Made by a program: the position numbers and the translations under genes
The notes under the pieces: model-generated
What the model was told of the DNA's origin: nothing
Database searches by the model: none
Seen by the model: the letters and a program-made list of their open reading frames with translations, nothing else
Shown: in pieces, positions 8,346 through 16,844 of the stretch
How the letters are laid out: every line of letters starts with the position of its first letter
Numbering within the stretch: the stretch's first letter is position 1
DNA from: Acidobacteriota bacterium
GTDB lineage: Bacteria; Acidobacteriota; Terriglobia; Terriglobales; Acidobacteriaceae
Reading direction: 5' to 3'
Assembly: GCA_021846985.1 (NCBI GenBank)
Contig: JAJZVX010000005.1
Location: 62,001 to 126,000 of the forward strand
DNA length: 64,000 nucleotides

Positions 8346-9560
8346 CTATAGTGGATCTTGATCGATAACTGCATCTCGAGTAACGCCGCTCTTCGCCAGG
8401 TAATCAACCAGACGCCTGACCCCTTGCTGAAACTCCTGCTCCTCTCCCAGCAGGCTCACCACCAGCCATCCCGACTCCGGCATCCCGAAGAAGTACCCCG
8501 GATGCACCCACACCCCACGCTCCAGTAGTTCTAGCACCGTCCGCTCGTCCCGCTCTGTCGCCGGAATCCGAAGCACGGCGTACCAGCCGCCCTCCGCCTT
8601 CAGCCGGCTCACGGCTGGCGCTCCAGCGAATTGCCGGTCCAATTCCGCTAAATTCCGCGCGACCCGTCTCCGGATTTGTGCCTGAATCGCCCCGCGCCCA
8701 GCCAGCCATGTGGGCAGCGCACACTGCACCGGCGCGTTCATGGGCAGAAATGTATCCCCAATCACCTCCAGCCGGTCCAGCGCCGCCGCTTTCTCCGTGC
8801 CTGTGACCGCAATCCACGCCGCCTTCATCTGCGGCAACCCGGCGATCTTGCTCAGCCCGCTCACCACGAAGACCGGCACGCCCCCCAGCCCTGCCGCAAA
8901 GCTCGTCACCGCTTCGCTTCCCGCAAACCGGTAATCCAAAAACACCTCGTCCACCACCAGCGCCAGGTCGAACTCCCGGCAAAGCGCGGCCAGCTCCTTC
9001 TTCTCCCACGCCTTCGTGAAGTGTCCGGTTGGATTGTTGGGATGCACGAGGACCATGGCCCGGGTCCTTGGCGTAATCGCCCGCCGGATTCCTTCCGGAT
9101 CGATCTGCCAGCCATGGTCGTAAACGAGCGGCGCGTTCTTCAGCCGCACATCGTCCAGGGCGGCCAGAAAATCGAAGAGCGGATAGCCTGGCTGCGGAAC
9201 CAGAATCTCGTCTCCCGCGTCGCACAGCAGCCGGAACAGGTAGCTGTATGCCTCGCTGGTACTCGTCGTCAGAATGATCTGCTCCGGCGCCACCTTCACG
9301 CCCAACTCCGCATAGTACGCGCACACCGCCTCGCGCCCCCGCAGGCTTCCTCGCGGCTGCGGGTCGTAATCGAGCGTCTCGGGACTCGCCAGCGCCGCCA
9401 GCGATTCCGCATCATACCGGAACCCGCACCGCGTCGGGTTGGAGGCCGTCAGATCCGCAACCGGCAAACCCGCCTCCATGCGCAGCCGGTGCGCCCGCGC
9501 CAGCGCGTTCTCTTCCGTATTCCAGTTTGTCCTTGCCGAAAACCGCATCGCCTCGCCCAT
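8346..9560 (-). CDS. pyridoxal-phosphate aminotransferase, class I/II
   Basis: A 404-aa fold-type I PLP enzyme that transfers an amino group between an amino acid and a 2-oxo acid in the cytoplasm. Visible landmarks are the early TASNPTRCGF block, the PNNPTGH motif, VVDEVFLDY (the Asp that contacts the PLP ring) and SGLSKIAGLPQMK, with the Schiff-base Lys in SLSK-like position. The substrate is not evident; the context offers no pathway. The start at 9560 has GGGAG eight bases upstream; an ATG further upstream (9584) has none. It is divergent from the HAD-like gene. Confidence 0.9.
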   Translation of the reverse strand: MGEAMRFSARTNWNTEENALARAHRLRMEAGLPVADLTASNPTRCGFRYDAESLAALASPETLDYDPQPRGSLRGREAVCAYYAELGVKVAPEQIILTTSTSEAYSYLFRLLCDAGDEILVPQPGYPLFDFLAALDDVRLKNAPLVYDHGWQIDPEGIRRAITPRTRAMVLVHPNNPTGHFTKAWEKKELAALCREFDLALVVDEVFLDYRFAGSEAVTSFAAGLGGVPVFVVSGLSKIAGLPQMKAAWIAVTGTEKAAALDRLEVIGDTFLPMNAPVQCALPTWLAGRGAIQAQIRRRVARNLAELDRQFAGAPAVSRLKAEGGWYAVLRIPATERDERTVLELLERGVWVHPGYFFGMPESGWLVVSLLGEEQEFQQGVRRLVDYLAKSGVTRDAVIDQDPL

Positions 9561-9641
9561 TGCAGACGCTCCCGCTTCCCTCATGCACAATAGAAGCAGG
9601 CGTCCTCTCCAACCATACACGGACGCCACCAGGGAGGCGGC

Positions 9642-10274
9642 TTGGACCTGCGCGCGGTTGTTTTCGACTACGGAATGGTGCTTACAGGTTTACCCAGGCA
9701 GGATGCCCACGCCGCCATGGTCCGCATCACCGGCCTGCCCGTGGACCGCTTCGAAACCCTCTACTGGCTCAACCGCCACGCTTACGACGAGGGCAAGCTC
9801 ACCGGCATCGCCTTCTGGAAGGAGTTCCTGCGCAACGCCGCGCTTCCTGAAAACCAGGCCATGGTGGAAGAGCTCAACCAGTGGGACGCTCGCATGTGGA
9901 CCACCCAGGACCCCGTGATGCTCTCCTGGCAGGCCCGGCTCAAACAAGCAGGCCTCCGCACCGCCATCCTCTCCAACATGGGCGACAATGTGCTCGAAAA
10001 CATGCAGCGCGAGTTCGACTGGCTGCCCCGCTTCGACGTCCTTGTCTGGAGCTTCCAACTGCGCATGGCCAAGCCCGACCCGGCCATCTTCCATTACACC
10101 CTCGACAAGCTCGGCGCGCAGCCCTCTGAAACCCTCTTCCTCGACGACAAACAGGTCAATGTGGATGCTGCCCGCGCCCTCGGCATCCTGGCCCTCCGCT
10201 TTACCTCCGTTCCGCAGCTCCGCGCGGATCTCGTCGCCCAGGGCCTTGACCACGCGCTTCCCCTGCCCGCCTGA
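9642..10274 (+). CDS. HAD-superfamily hydrolase-like protein
   Basis: A 210-aa protein of the haloacid dehalogenase superfamily, subfamily IA. Motif I reads FDYGMVL: the nucleophile Asp is present, but the second Asp of DxD is Gly, as in YihX-type phosphatases. Motif II is ILSNMGD, the Lys of motif III lies in MAKPDPAIF, and motif IV is LFLDDKQVNV. All core elements are therefore present, so it is probably an active phosphatase, substrate unknown. The start is TTG at 9642, with AGGGAGG upstream. It ends ten bases before the converging O-antigen ligase gene. Confidence 0.87.
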   Translation: MDLRAVVFDYGMVLTGLPRQDAHAAMVRITGLPVDRFETLYWLNRHAYDEGKLTGIAFWKEFLRNAALPENQAMVEELNQWDARMWTTQDPVMLSWQARLKQAGLRTAILSNMGDNVLENMQREFDWLPRFDVLVWSFQLRMAKPDPAIFHYTLDKLGAQPSETLFLDDKQVNVDAARALGILALRFTSVPQLRADLVAQGLDHALPLPA

Positions 10275-10284
10275 TCGGCTTGTA

Positions 10285-11502
10285 TCACGCCTGCGCGACG
10301 GCCGTGTCTTCCGCTTGCGCCTCCTCCACGGGGGCAAAGCACGCCTCCAGTCCCTGTGCATCCTCGTCCGCCAGCCGTCCCGCCACGGCCATCAGCGCCA
10401 GCAGCAGCCATGTCGTGCGGCTTTCCTCCACCGTTGCCACCAGCGAGATCACCAGCCATGTGGCCAGAGCCGTCGCCAGGCCCAACCGCAGATTGCCTCG
10501 GGTCCGCATCACGGCCCACCCAGCCAGCACCACAATGGCCGTGGCCAGAGAAAGTCCCACGAGCCCGCTCTCCACCGCAATTGACAACGCCGTGTTGTGC
10601 GCCGTATCCATGGACGCGGTGCCCGCCGCCGCTACAAAGTTGCCGGCGCCGTGCCCCAGCACCGGAGCCTGCGCAAAGGCACGCCAACCCGCCTCCCAGA
10701 TATTCCATCGCTGGTTCAGGTCGCCTCCATGGAGCTGTTCGCCAATCGTCGCCAGCCGCTCAAACGTCCCCGCGGGAATCCACCACCACAATCCCGCGAT
10801 CAGGGCAGGCAGCGCAAAAAAAACCGCCAGTGTCCGCCCGGCGTGGCCCCGCAACAGCAGCAGGGCGCTGCCGGCCAGAGCAACGGACGCCGCGACGACT
10901 CCGCCGCGGGAAGCCGTCAGTAATACCGCCACAACGCCCAGCGGCAGATAGCCGGCCGCCAGCATGCGCCCCGCCCAGCCCGATTCGCCGTCAAACAGCA
11001 GGGCCGCCAAAGGAAAACCAAAATCCAGGAACCGCGCCACGTCGTTGGGATCCTGGCCGGTAGCCGCAAAGCGCACCTGTTCCGCTGCAATCGTCTCAGG
11101 CGATATGAAGTTGGCCAGTGTCAGCAAGGCCAGCACCCAGCAGCCGGCTACCGTCGCGCGAAACAGCGTCCGCAACTCTTGCGGACTTTCTGCCAGTTCC
11201 CACGCCAGCCACACCACCATCATCTCCTGAAAATAGGCCCGCATCCGGTAGAGGGTTTCTGTCCCGTCGATGGTCCAAAAATACGTGCAGCAGAACCACA
11301 CCAGCAGCGCCAGCGTCATCCACGGCAGCACGCCCGGCGCGCGCACCCGGCCTGCCTCGAAAACCGCCGGGATCGCCGCCAGCAGCAACACGAAACCCAC
11401 CACCCGGGCAATGTTGCCCAGCGGCTCGCCCAGGTCCAGAGAATACTCCCACGGGATCGTGAAGGCGTAGAGCGCCAGCAGCCACCACGCCATCCGCCGC
11501 AC
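10285..11502 (-). CDS. O-antigen ligase/polymerase family membrane protein
   Basis: A 405-aa integral membrane protein with about ten to twelve hydrophobic helices. A large periplasmic loop near residues 245-290 contains LGHGAGNF and then AHNTALSIAVESGLVGL, the conserved His block of the Wzy/WaaL O-antigen ligase family. Such proteins polymerise sugar repeat units or join them to lipid A. The start is GTG, two bases after the stop of the Wzz-Wza fusion gene and with AGAGG eight bases upstream, so the two are translationally linked. The context (co-polymerase, export protein, nucleotide-sugar enzymes) supports a role in exopolysaccharide or O-antigen assembly. Confidence 0.88.
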   Translation of the reverse strand: MRRMAWWLLALYAFTIPWEYSLDLGEPLGNIARVVGFVLLLAAIPAVFEAGRVRAPGVLPWMTLALLVWFCCTYFWTIDGTETLYRMRAYFQEMMVVWLAWELAESPQELRTLFRATVAGCWVLALLTLANFISPETIAAEQVRFAATGQDPNDVARFLDFGFPLAALLFDGESGWAGRMLAAGYLPLGVVAVLLTASRGGVVAASVALAGSALLLLRGHAGRTLAVFFALPALIAGLWWWIPAGTFERLATIGEQLHGGDLNQRWNIWEAGWRAFAQAPVLGHGAGNFVAAAGTASMDTAHNTALSIAVESGLVGLSLATAIVVLAGWAVMRTRGNLRLGLATALATWLVISLVATVEESRTTWLLLALMAVAGRLADEDAQGLEACFAPVEEAQAEDTAVAQA

Positions 11503-11504
11503 TC

Positions 11505-14018
11505 TCAGTACCTCTGCGAGTACACCAGCGCGGAGTAGATCGCCACGCCCACCGTCGATTGGATCATTGATTCCATGCTGCGGTTCAGCAGACTCTTGGC
11601 CTGCGAATCCGGCACGAACAGAATGTCCCGGTCGTGAATCGCTTGGTCGGGCTCCTGGCCGTGCAACAGCCGCTTCAGATTCAGCCTCGTCAGCGTCCGG
11701 CCGCCTTTCTGCTCGCGAATCAGCAGGGCTTTGGTCGCCGCTGCATCCCGTGTTGGTCCCCAGGCCAGCGAGAGCGCCTGAACCACCGTCAGCCCCTGCG
11801 CCGGATCCACCGGAAACCCGCCCGGCCGCACCACGTCCCCGATCACATACACCAGCCCGGCGCGGCTCACCTGTACCGTGTCGCCCGGATCGAGCTCGGG
11901 GTTGTGATTGCCTCCGCTCTCCGTGCCGCTCGGATCCAGCACCACCGGATGCGGCGTGCGCGGATCGCCGCGGTGGAAGATGTTCACCAGTCGGCCAGCC
12001 GTCGGTGTCAGCCCCGAAGCCGCCGAAATCAGATCCAGCAGCCGGTGGTGCATCGTGTAGGGATAGACCCCCGGACGCGCCACCTCGCCCAGCACGCTTA
12101 CGTCCTGCCCCGCGTACGCCACCACCAGCACCGAAACGGCGGGATGCAGCAGCATGCCCTTGGCCACCAGCGCCTTCTCGATCGCCCTCGCCGCCGCAGT
12201 CTCATCCAGCCCCTGTAGCCTGATCTCGCCGATCAGCGGCAGCATCGCCGTGCCGTCTTTTGCCACGTGCGCCTGCGTACGGAACTCCGGTGTATGAAAC
12301 TCGCTCACCTCCAGGATGTCGCCCGGTCCAATCGGAGCCGGCATGGGCGTTGCGCTCAGCGCCGTCGCCATCGAAGGCATCCCCGTCTGGCCGCTTTCTT
12401 CCCCGTTCCAGATGGCCGGCGCCTCCTTGGGGTTGGGCACGTTCCGGCGATCCTCCGAGAGCGGATAGTGCGCCACGCCCGTCGGCAGTCCCGACGTGCT
12501 TGGCGTCGGCGCCTGCCCCCGGCCTGTCGCCGCAGCCAGAACCAGAATCAGCGCCACCGCCGCCGCGCCTTTTGCGCCCCATCCCTGCGATTCCATCAAG
12601 AGCGCGCCTCCTACCGCCAGCCAGATGCCCACAAAGAGTGCGATAGCCATGTATAACGGCAGATTCGGCGCCGCCGGTTTGGCCGGTGTCCGCGCCGGAT
12701 CCACCACCACGATGTTCGAGCCGTGAACCCCTGCCGACAGCCCCGCCTCTTCCACCTTCTCCAGCACCCGCACATATAGCTCGCGGCTGGTGTCGGCCTC
12801 CTGCCGCATCGTCGCGTACTCGGTCGCCGCCTGGTTCAGACTCGTCCCCTCGCCGGTCCGCTCTTGCAGGCTCTTGCGCACCATCTCTTCGCGGTCCGCC
12901 GCCATCTTCCACGCGCTGCGGAAGCTCCCCACCAGCTTTGCATCCTCGGCCTTCACCTGGCGCTCCAGGTCCTTCAGTTGTCCCCGGATCTCCACCACGC
13001 GCGGAAAATTCGGCCCGTGCTCAATCCGCAGTTGTGCCTCTTCCTGTTCCAGGGCACTCTGCTGCGCATGGAGCTGTTTCAGCAGCGAGGTGGCAAAATT
13101 CCCGCCTTCGGTCTGCAACCGCGGGTCGGAGGCCACCACCAGCTCCGGATCTCCCTGCAAGGCCGCCCGATACTCGGCTTCATGCAAAATTCGGTCTGCG
13201 GCCGCCGCCACCAGTTCCCGCTCCAGTGCGTCTGCCTCCTCAATTGCGGCAACGTGCTGCGCCTCGCCCTGCTGCCCGTTCGGCAGCGTCTCCGGCGCGC
13301 TCAGAATCCCATGCGCGCTCTCAAACGATGCCAGCCGCGCATCGTCCCGGTCCATCCGCGCCTTCAGATCCCTTAGCTGCCCTTCCAGCCACACCGATGC
13401 CTGCGCCGTGGCCCGCATGCGCGCTTCGCCGTCCTCGTCCGCGTATGCCTTGATCAGGCCGTTCACCACCGCCGCCGACAATGCCGCATCCCGCGACCGG
13501 AACCGGATCCGGACCATCATCGTTCGCGGAATGGTCTGCACGTGCAGCCGCCACGCGAACCGCTCGAGAAGCCACGCCTGCGCCTCCGCGCCCGGCGACT
13601 CCATCCGGAATCCCGGAAACCGCTGCGCAAAATCACCTTTAAATCCCGCCGCCTGGTAGAGCTTCAGATCGCCAATCACCCGCCATGCCAGCCGGCCGCT
13701 CCGCAGCACATCCGCAAGCGTCTCCTGTTGCACCGGCGACGATAAGAGCGAAGCCGCAACATACGGCTCCTGACTGCTTTCCAGGCTTAACGGCGAGGCG
13801 GGCGAGGTGCGCAGCGCCACTTCCGCGCTGGCATCGTATTGATTGGGTGCAATCAGGCAATATAGCAGGCACACCAGCAGCAGTCCGCCCACCACAATCG
13901 CCATCATGCGCCGCCGGCGGCCTAGAACACCTGCCACTTCCCTGAGCGATAGCCTTGGCTCCGTCTGGCTGTTTCCTCGCCGTCTTCCGTCTGGAATAAC
14001 TGTGGTCGCGTCCGCCAA
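11505..14018 (-). CDS. Wzz-type co-polymerase fused to Wza-type polysaccharide export protein
   Basis: An 837-aa protein in one uninterrupted frame. Residues ~20-470 form a polysaccharide co-polymerase (Wzz/GumC-like): a first helix near 40-57, a long periplasmic coiled-coil section, a Pro-rich PARTPAKPAAP motif and a second helix near 452-473. No kinase domain follows. Instead, residue 475 begins MESQGWGAKG plus a hydrophobic core ending GRGQA, a complete signal peptide. Then come the polysaccharide export domain (IGPGDILEVSEF) and two SLBB-like domains (VLGEVARPGVYPY; VIGDVVRPGGFPV). The internal ATG at 12596 has TAGGAGG ten bases before it, so the export part may also be made on its own (363 aa). 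The annotated start is TTG; the upstream ribosome-binding site is poor (GAGG about 11 bases away). The O-antigen ligase gene follows two bases later. Confidence 0.88.
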   Translation of the reverse strand: MADATTVIPDGRRRGNSQTEPRLSLREVAGVLGRRRRMMAIVVGGLLLVCLLYCLIAPNQYDASAEVALRTSPASPLSLESSQEPYVAASLLSSPVQQETLADVLRSGRLAWRVIGDLKLYQAAGFKGDFAQRFPGFRMESPGAEAQAWLLERFAWRLHVQTIPRTMMVRIRFRSRDAALSAAVVNGLIKAYADEDGEARMRATAQASVWLEGQLRDLKARMDRDDARLASFESAHGILSAPETLPNGQQGEAQHVAAIEEADALERELVAAAADRILHEAEYRAALQGDPELVVASDPRLQTEGGNFATSLLKQLHAQQSALEQEEAQLRIEHGPNFPRVVEIRGQLKDLERQVKAEDAKLVGSFRSAWKMAADREEMVRKSLQERTGEGTSLNQAATEYATMRQEADTSRELYVRVLEKVEEAGLSAGVHGSNIVVVDPARTPAKPAAPNLPLYMAIALFVGIWLAVGGALLMESQGWGAKGAAAVALILVLAAATGRGQAPTPSTSGLPTGVAHYPLSEDRRNVPNPKEAPAIWNGEESGQTGMPSMATALSATPMPAPIGPGDILEVSEFHTPEFRTQAHVAKDGTAMLPLIGEIRLQGLDETAAARAIEKALVAKGMLLHPAVSVLVVAYAGQDVSVLGEVARPGVYPYTMHHRLLDLISAASGLTPTAGRLVNIFHRGDPRTPHPVVLDPSGTESGGNHNPELDPGDTVQVSRAGLVYVIGDVVRPGGFPVDPAQGLTVVQALSLAWGPTRDAAATKALLIREQKGGRTLTRLNLKRLLHGQEPDQAIHDRDILFVPDSQAKSLLNRSMESMIQSTVGVAIYSALVYSQRY
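12607..12613 (-). promoter_or_regulatory. internal Shine-Dalgarno inside the Wzz-Wza gene
   Basis: TAGGAGG on the minus strand, ten bases upstream of an in-frame ATG at 12596 that opens a signal-peptide-like sequence. It is a near-perfect match to the 16S rRNA tail and suggests a second translation start for the export domain. Confidence 0.5.
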
Positions 14019-14181
14019 AGGCTCGGAACCTCAACACATCAAAAGACTCTCCGGCGGGCAATCCCTGGATTTAGCTGCGAAACGCCTGTGCGGAGGAAGT
14101 ATGGCTCAGTGTCCCTCATCGAGACCAATCCGTCAATAGACCTCTTTGCCGGGCAAACTGCCTGTGGAAATCCAACGTGTC

Positions 14182-15126
14182 TCAGTCGCCTGCCCCTGTC
14201 CGGTACCACGCCACCGTCCGCCGCAGTCCCTCCTCAAAGTCCACCCGGGGCTGGTAGCCCAGCAGTTCTCCCGCCAGCCGAATGTCAGCCAGCGAATCCC
14301 GTATGTCCCCGCTCCGCGGCGCCGCATACTCGGGCTGCCCCTTGAATCCCGTCAACCCGCACAGAATCCTGAACGTCTCGTTCAGCGTAATGCGCTTTCC
14401 CGTGGCCACGTTCATCATCTGCCCGGCCACCTTCTCCGCCGGCGCCGACGCCGCCAGCAGATTCGCCTCCACCACGTTGTCAATGTAGGTAAAATCCCGG
14501 CTCTGCTCTCCATCTCCGTAGATGGCTGGTTGCTCGCCCGCCAGCATCTTCCGGCAGAAGATCGCCAGCACGCCCGAGTAGTGCGAGGTCGGGTCCTGGT
14601 AGGGCCCGAAAACATTGAAGTAGCGCAGCGTCACTGTCTCCAGTCCGTACACACGCCGGAACGCCCGCATGTAGTGTTCCCCCGCCAGCTTCGCCACCGC
14701 GTAGGGCGAAATCGGGTCGGGCAGCATCTGCTCGTGCTTGGGCAGCGTCGGCGACTCGCCATAGGCTGACGACGACCCCGCGTACACCACGCGCCGCACT
14801 GCCGCCGCGCGCGCCGCCACCAGCACGTTCAACGTCGCGTCCACGCAATTTACGTTGGTCGCCACCGGATCGGCCACAGACCGCGGCACCGAGGCCAGCG
14901 CCGCCTCGTGAAACACAATCTCCACCCCTTCGCATGCCCGCGCGCAGGCCGCCGCATCGGCCAGATCGCCCTCGATGAACTCCATCGCCTCCAGACCGGC
15001 CAAGTTCGCCCTCTTGCCGGTCGAAAAGTTGTCGATCCCTCTCACCTGTTTGCCCCGCGCCAGCAGCGCGGCGGCAATTGAACGGCCAATAAAGCCGGCT
15101 GCTCCCGTCACCAGATACCTTGCCAA
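14182..15126 (-). CDS. NAD-dependent epimerase/dehydratase (UDP-sugar 4-epimerase type)
   Basis: A 314-aa extended short-chain dehydrogenase. NAD-binding TGAAGFIG is at residues 7-14, DNFSTGKRAN lies after beta-strand 2, and GDLAD at the adenine site. The catalytic part is GSSSAYGE plus YAVAK. The sequence most resembles UDP-GlcNAc/UDP-GalNAc or UDP-glucuronate 4-epimerases of surface-polysaccharide loci. It would supply a sugar nucleotide for the neighbouring assembly genes. The start is TTG at 15126, with GGAGG seven bases upstream. It is divergent from the UDP-sugar dehydrogenase gene and leads the minus-strand polysaccharide genes. Confidence 0.9.
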   Translation of the reverse strand: MARYLVTGAAGFIGRSIAAALLARGKQVRGIDNFSTGKRANLAGLEAMEFIEGDLADAAACARACEGVEIVFHEAALASVPRSVADPVATNVNCVDATLNVLVAARAAAVRRVVYAGSSSAYGESPTLPKHEQMLPDPISPYAVAKLAGEHYMRAFRRVYGLETVTLRYFNVFGPYQDPTSHYSGVLAIFCRKMLAGEQPAIYGDGEQSRDFTYIDNVVEANLLAASAPAEKVAGQMMNVATGKRITLNETFRILCGLTGFKGQPEYAAPRSGDIRDSLADIRLAGELLGYQPRVDFEEGLRRTVAWYRTGAGD

Positions 15127-15294
15127 TGTCTATCCTCCCGCTTGGTGCTTCCGGCGGGCGCATCGCTCCGCCTTCATCGGAAAGCATACTCCCTCCACTG
15201 CCTGTTCCCCATGGCTGCCCTGCGCCAGCCGCAATCCCAGAACCCTTCTCGGCCACGAATCTCACTTGCAACTTTTCATTCCGTTTCCGCGCCG

Positions 15295-15300
15295 TACAAT
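15295..15300 (+). promoter_or_regulatory. -10 box placed for a leaderless transcript
   Basis: TACAAT 7 bases before the ATG at 15308 (one base before the ATG at 15302). There is no Shine-Dalgarno sequence. The arrangement favours the second ATG as a leaderless start. Confidence 0.45.
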
Positions 15301-15301
15301 C

Positions 15302-16654
15302 ATGTCCATGACTACCGCCAATGGTGGAACGTACGCCGAGCTGAAACAAAGACTGGAAACCCGCGACGCCCGCATCGGCATCATCGGCATGGGCTATGTG
15401 GGCCTGCCTCTCGCCCTTCTCTTCAGTGGCGAACGCTTCCGCGTTACCGGCTTTGACATTGCGCCGGATAAGGTGGCCACCCTCAACGCCGGCGGATCCT
15501 ATATTGTTCGCATCGCCCCTGAGGCCATCCAGCAGGCGCAAAAGGCCGGCTTCCGCGCCACCTCCGACTACTCTGAAATCGCATCCATGGACGCCGTCAT
15601 CATCTGCGTCCCCACCCCGCTCGACGACCACCATGAGCCCGACCTGAGCTTCATCACTGGCACCGTCCGCTCCATCGCGCCACACGTCCACGAAGGCCAT
15701 CTGATCGTCCTCGAAAGCACCACCTATCCCGGCACCACCGAGGAAGTCGTCGTTCCCCTCCTCGAAGACGGTAATCCGCACGGCCTGAAGGCCATCCGTT
15801 CCACCGGCCAATCCGGCCTCTTCGTAGCCTTCTCGCCCGAGCGCGAAGATCCAGGCAACGAGAGCGTTGCCCGCCACGATATTCCCAAGGTTGTGGGCGG
15901 ATGCAGCCCCGAGGCCAGCCAGCTCGCCGCCGCCATGTATGGCGCCATCTTCCGCCGAACCATTTCCGTCAGCAGCCCCGCCGTGGCGGAGATGACCAAG
16001 CTGCTCGAAAATATCTATCGCTGCGTTAACATCGCCCTGGTCAACGAGCTGAAGCAGCTCTGCATGCGCATGGACATTGACATCCACGAGGTCATCGACG
16101 CCGCCAAAACCAAGCCCTTCGGCTTCCAGGCCTTCTATCCCGGCCCCGGCCTGGGCGGCCACTGCATCCCCATCGATCCGTTCTATCTCTCCTGGAAGGC
16201 TCGCGAATTCGACTTCCGCACCCGCTTCATCGAACTGGCCGGCGAAGTGAATACAGCCATGCCCGCCTTTGTCATTCAGAACGTCTCTGCCGCTCTCAAC
16301 CAGCGCCGCAAATCCATCAACGGCTCCAGAATTCTCGTTCTCGGCCTCGCCTACAAGCGCGACATCGACGACCTCCGCGAATCGCCCTCGCTTGCCATCA
16401 TCGAGATGCTCCGCGAAATGGGCGCCATGGTCGCTTACAACGACCCTTTCTTCGCCCAGGTGGGCCGCGGACGTCACTACGACCTGAATATGACCAACAC
16501 GCCGCTCGACAACCTCGGACAATACGATGCCGTCCTCATCGTCACCGACCATTCGAGCTACGACTACAAAGCCATCGTCCAACAGTCGCAACTTGTCGTC
16601 GATACGCGCAACGCCACCAAAGGCATCCAGGCCCCCAACATCGTCCGCTGTTAG
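15302..16654 (+). CDS. nucleotide-sugar dehydrogenase (UDP-HexNAc dehydrogenase type)
   Basis: A cytoplasmic NAD-dependent UDP-sugar 6-dehydrogenase of 450 aa (448 if the second ATG is used). N-terminal Rossmann motif GMGYVGLPLA; ESTTYPGTTEE and FSPEREDPG in the middle; the catalytic Cys in GLGGHCIPIDPFYL; C-terminal domain with LGLAYKRDIDDLRESP. These blocks mark the WbpA/WecC/TviB group, which oxidises UDP-N-acetylhexosamines to uronic acids for surface polysaccharides. Together with the divergent epimerase it would provide UDP-HexNAcA-type sugars. The start is either 15302 or 15308; TACAAT just upstream and the absence of a ribosome-binding site suggest a leaderless message from the second. 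Confidence 0.93.
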   Translation: MSMTTANGGTYAELKQRLETRDARIGIIGMGYVGLPLALLFSGERFRVTGFDIAPDKVATLNAGGSYIVRIAPEAIQQAQKAGFRATSDYSEIASMDAVIICVPTPLDDHHEPDLSFITGTVRSIAPHVHEGHLIVLESTTYPGTTEEVVVPLLEDGNPHGLKAIRSTGQSGLFVAFSPEREDPGNESVARHDIPKVVGGCSPEASQLAAAMYGAIFRRTISVSSPAVAEMTKLLENIYRCVNIALVNELKQLCMRMDIDIHEVIDAAKTKPFGFQAFYPGPGLGGHCIPIDPFYLSWKAREFDFRTRFIELAGEVNTAMPAFVIQNVSAALNQRRKSINGSRILVLGLAYKRDIDDLRESPSLAIIEMLREMGAMVAYNDPFFAQVGRGRHYDLNMTNTPLDNLGQYDAVLIVTDHSSYDYKAIVQQSQLVVDTRNATKGIQAPNIVRC

Positions 16655-16844
16655 CGCGCGTCCATCCATCCTTCCTTCCATGCCAGCACAGGCGCGCGGG
16701 CTTGTCTTTTTTGTACACGGGCCTGAAAAACCCTGGCCGTCGTGTTCATTCTCTGTCCAGAGTCAGGCGGCGTCACGCTCCAAAACCGTGTTCTCCGCCC
16801 GCGACATCCCCCGAGTCCATCGTGTATCTTGACTGCGTTCTCTT

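Noticed and set aside
14480-16681. Open minus-strand frame of over 700 codons across the UDP-sugar dehydrogenase
   Set aside because: It is antisense to a clear enzyme gene and crosses the divergent promoter region. Long stop-free antisense frames are a by-product of GC-rich codon use; the product is low-complexity and Gly/Ala/Asp-rich.
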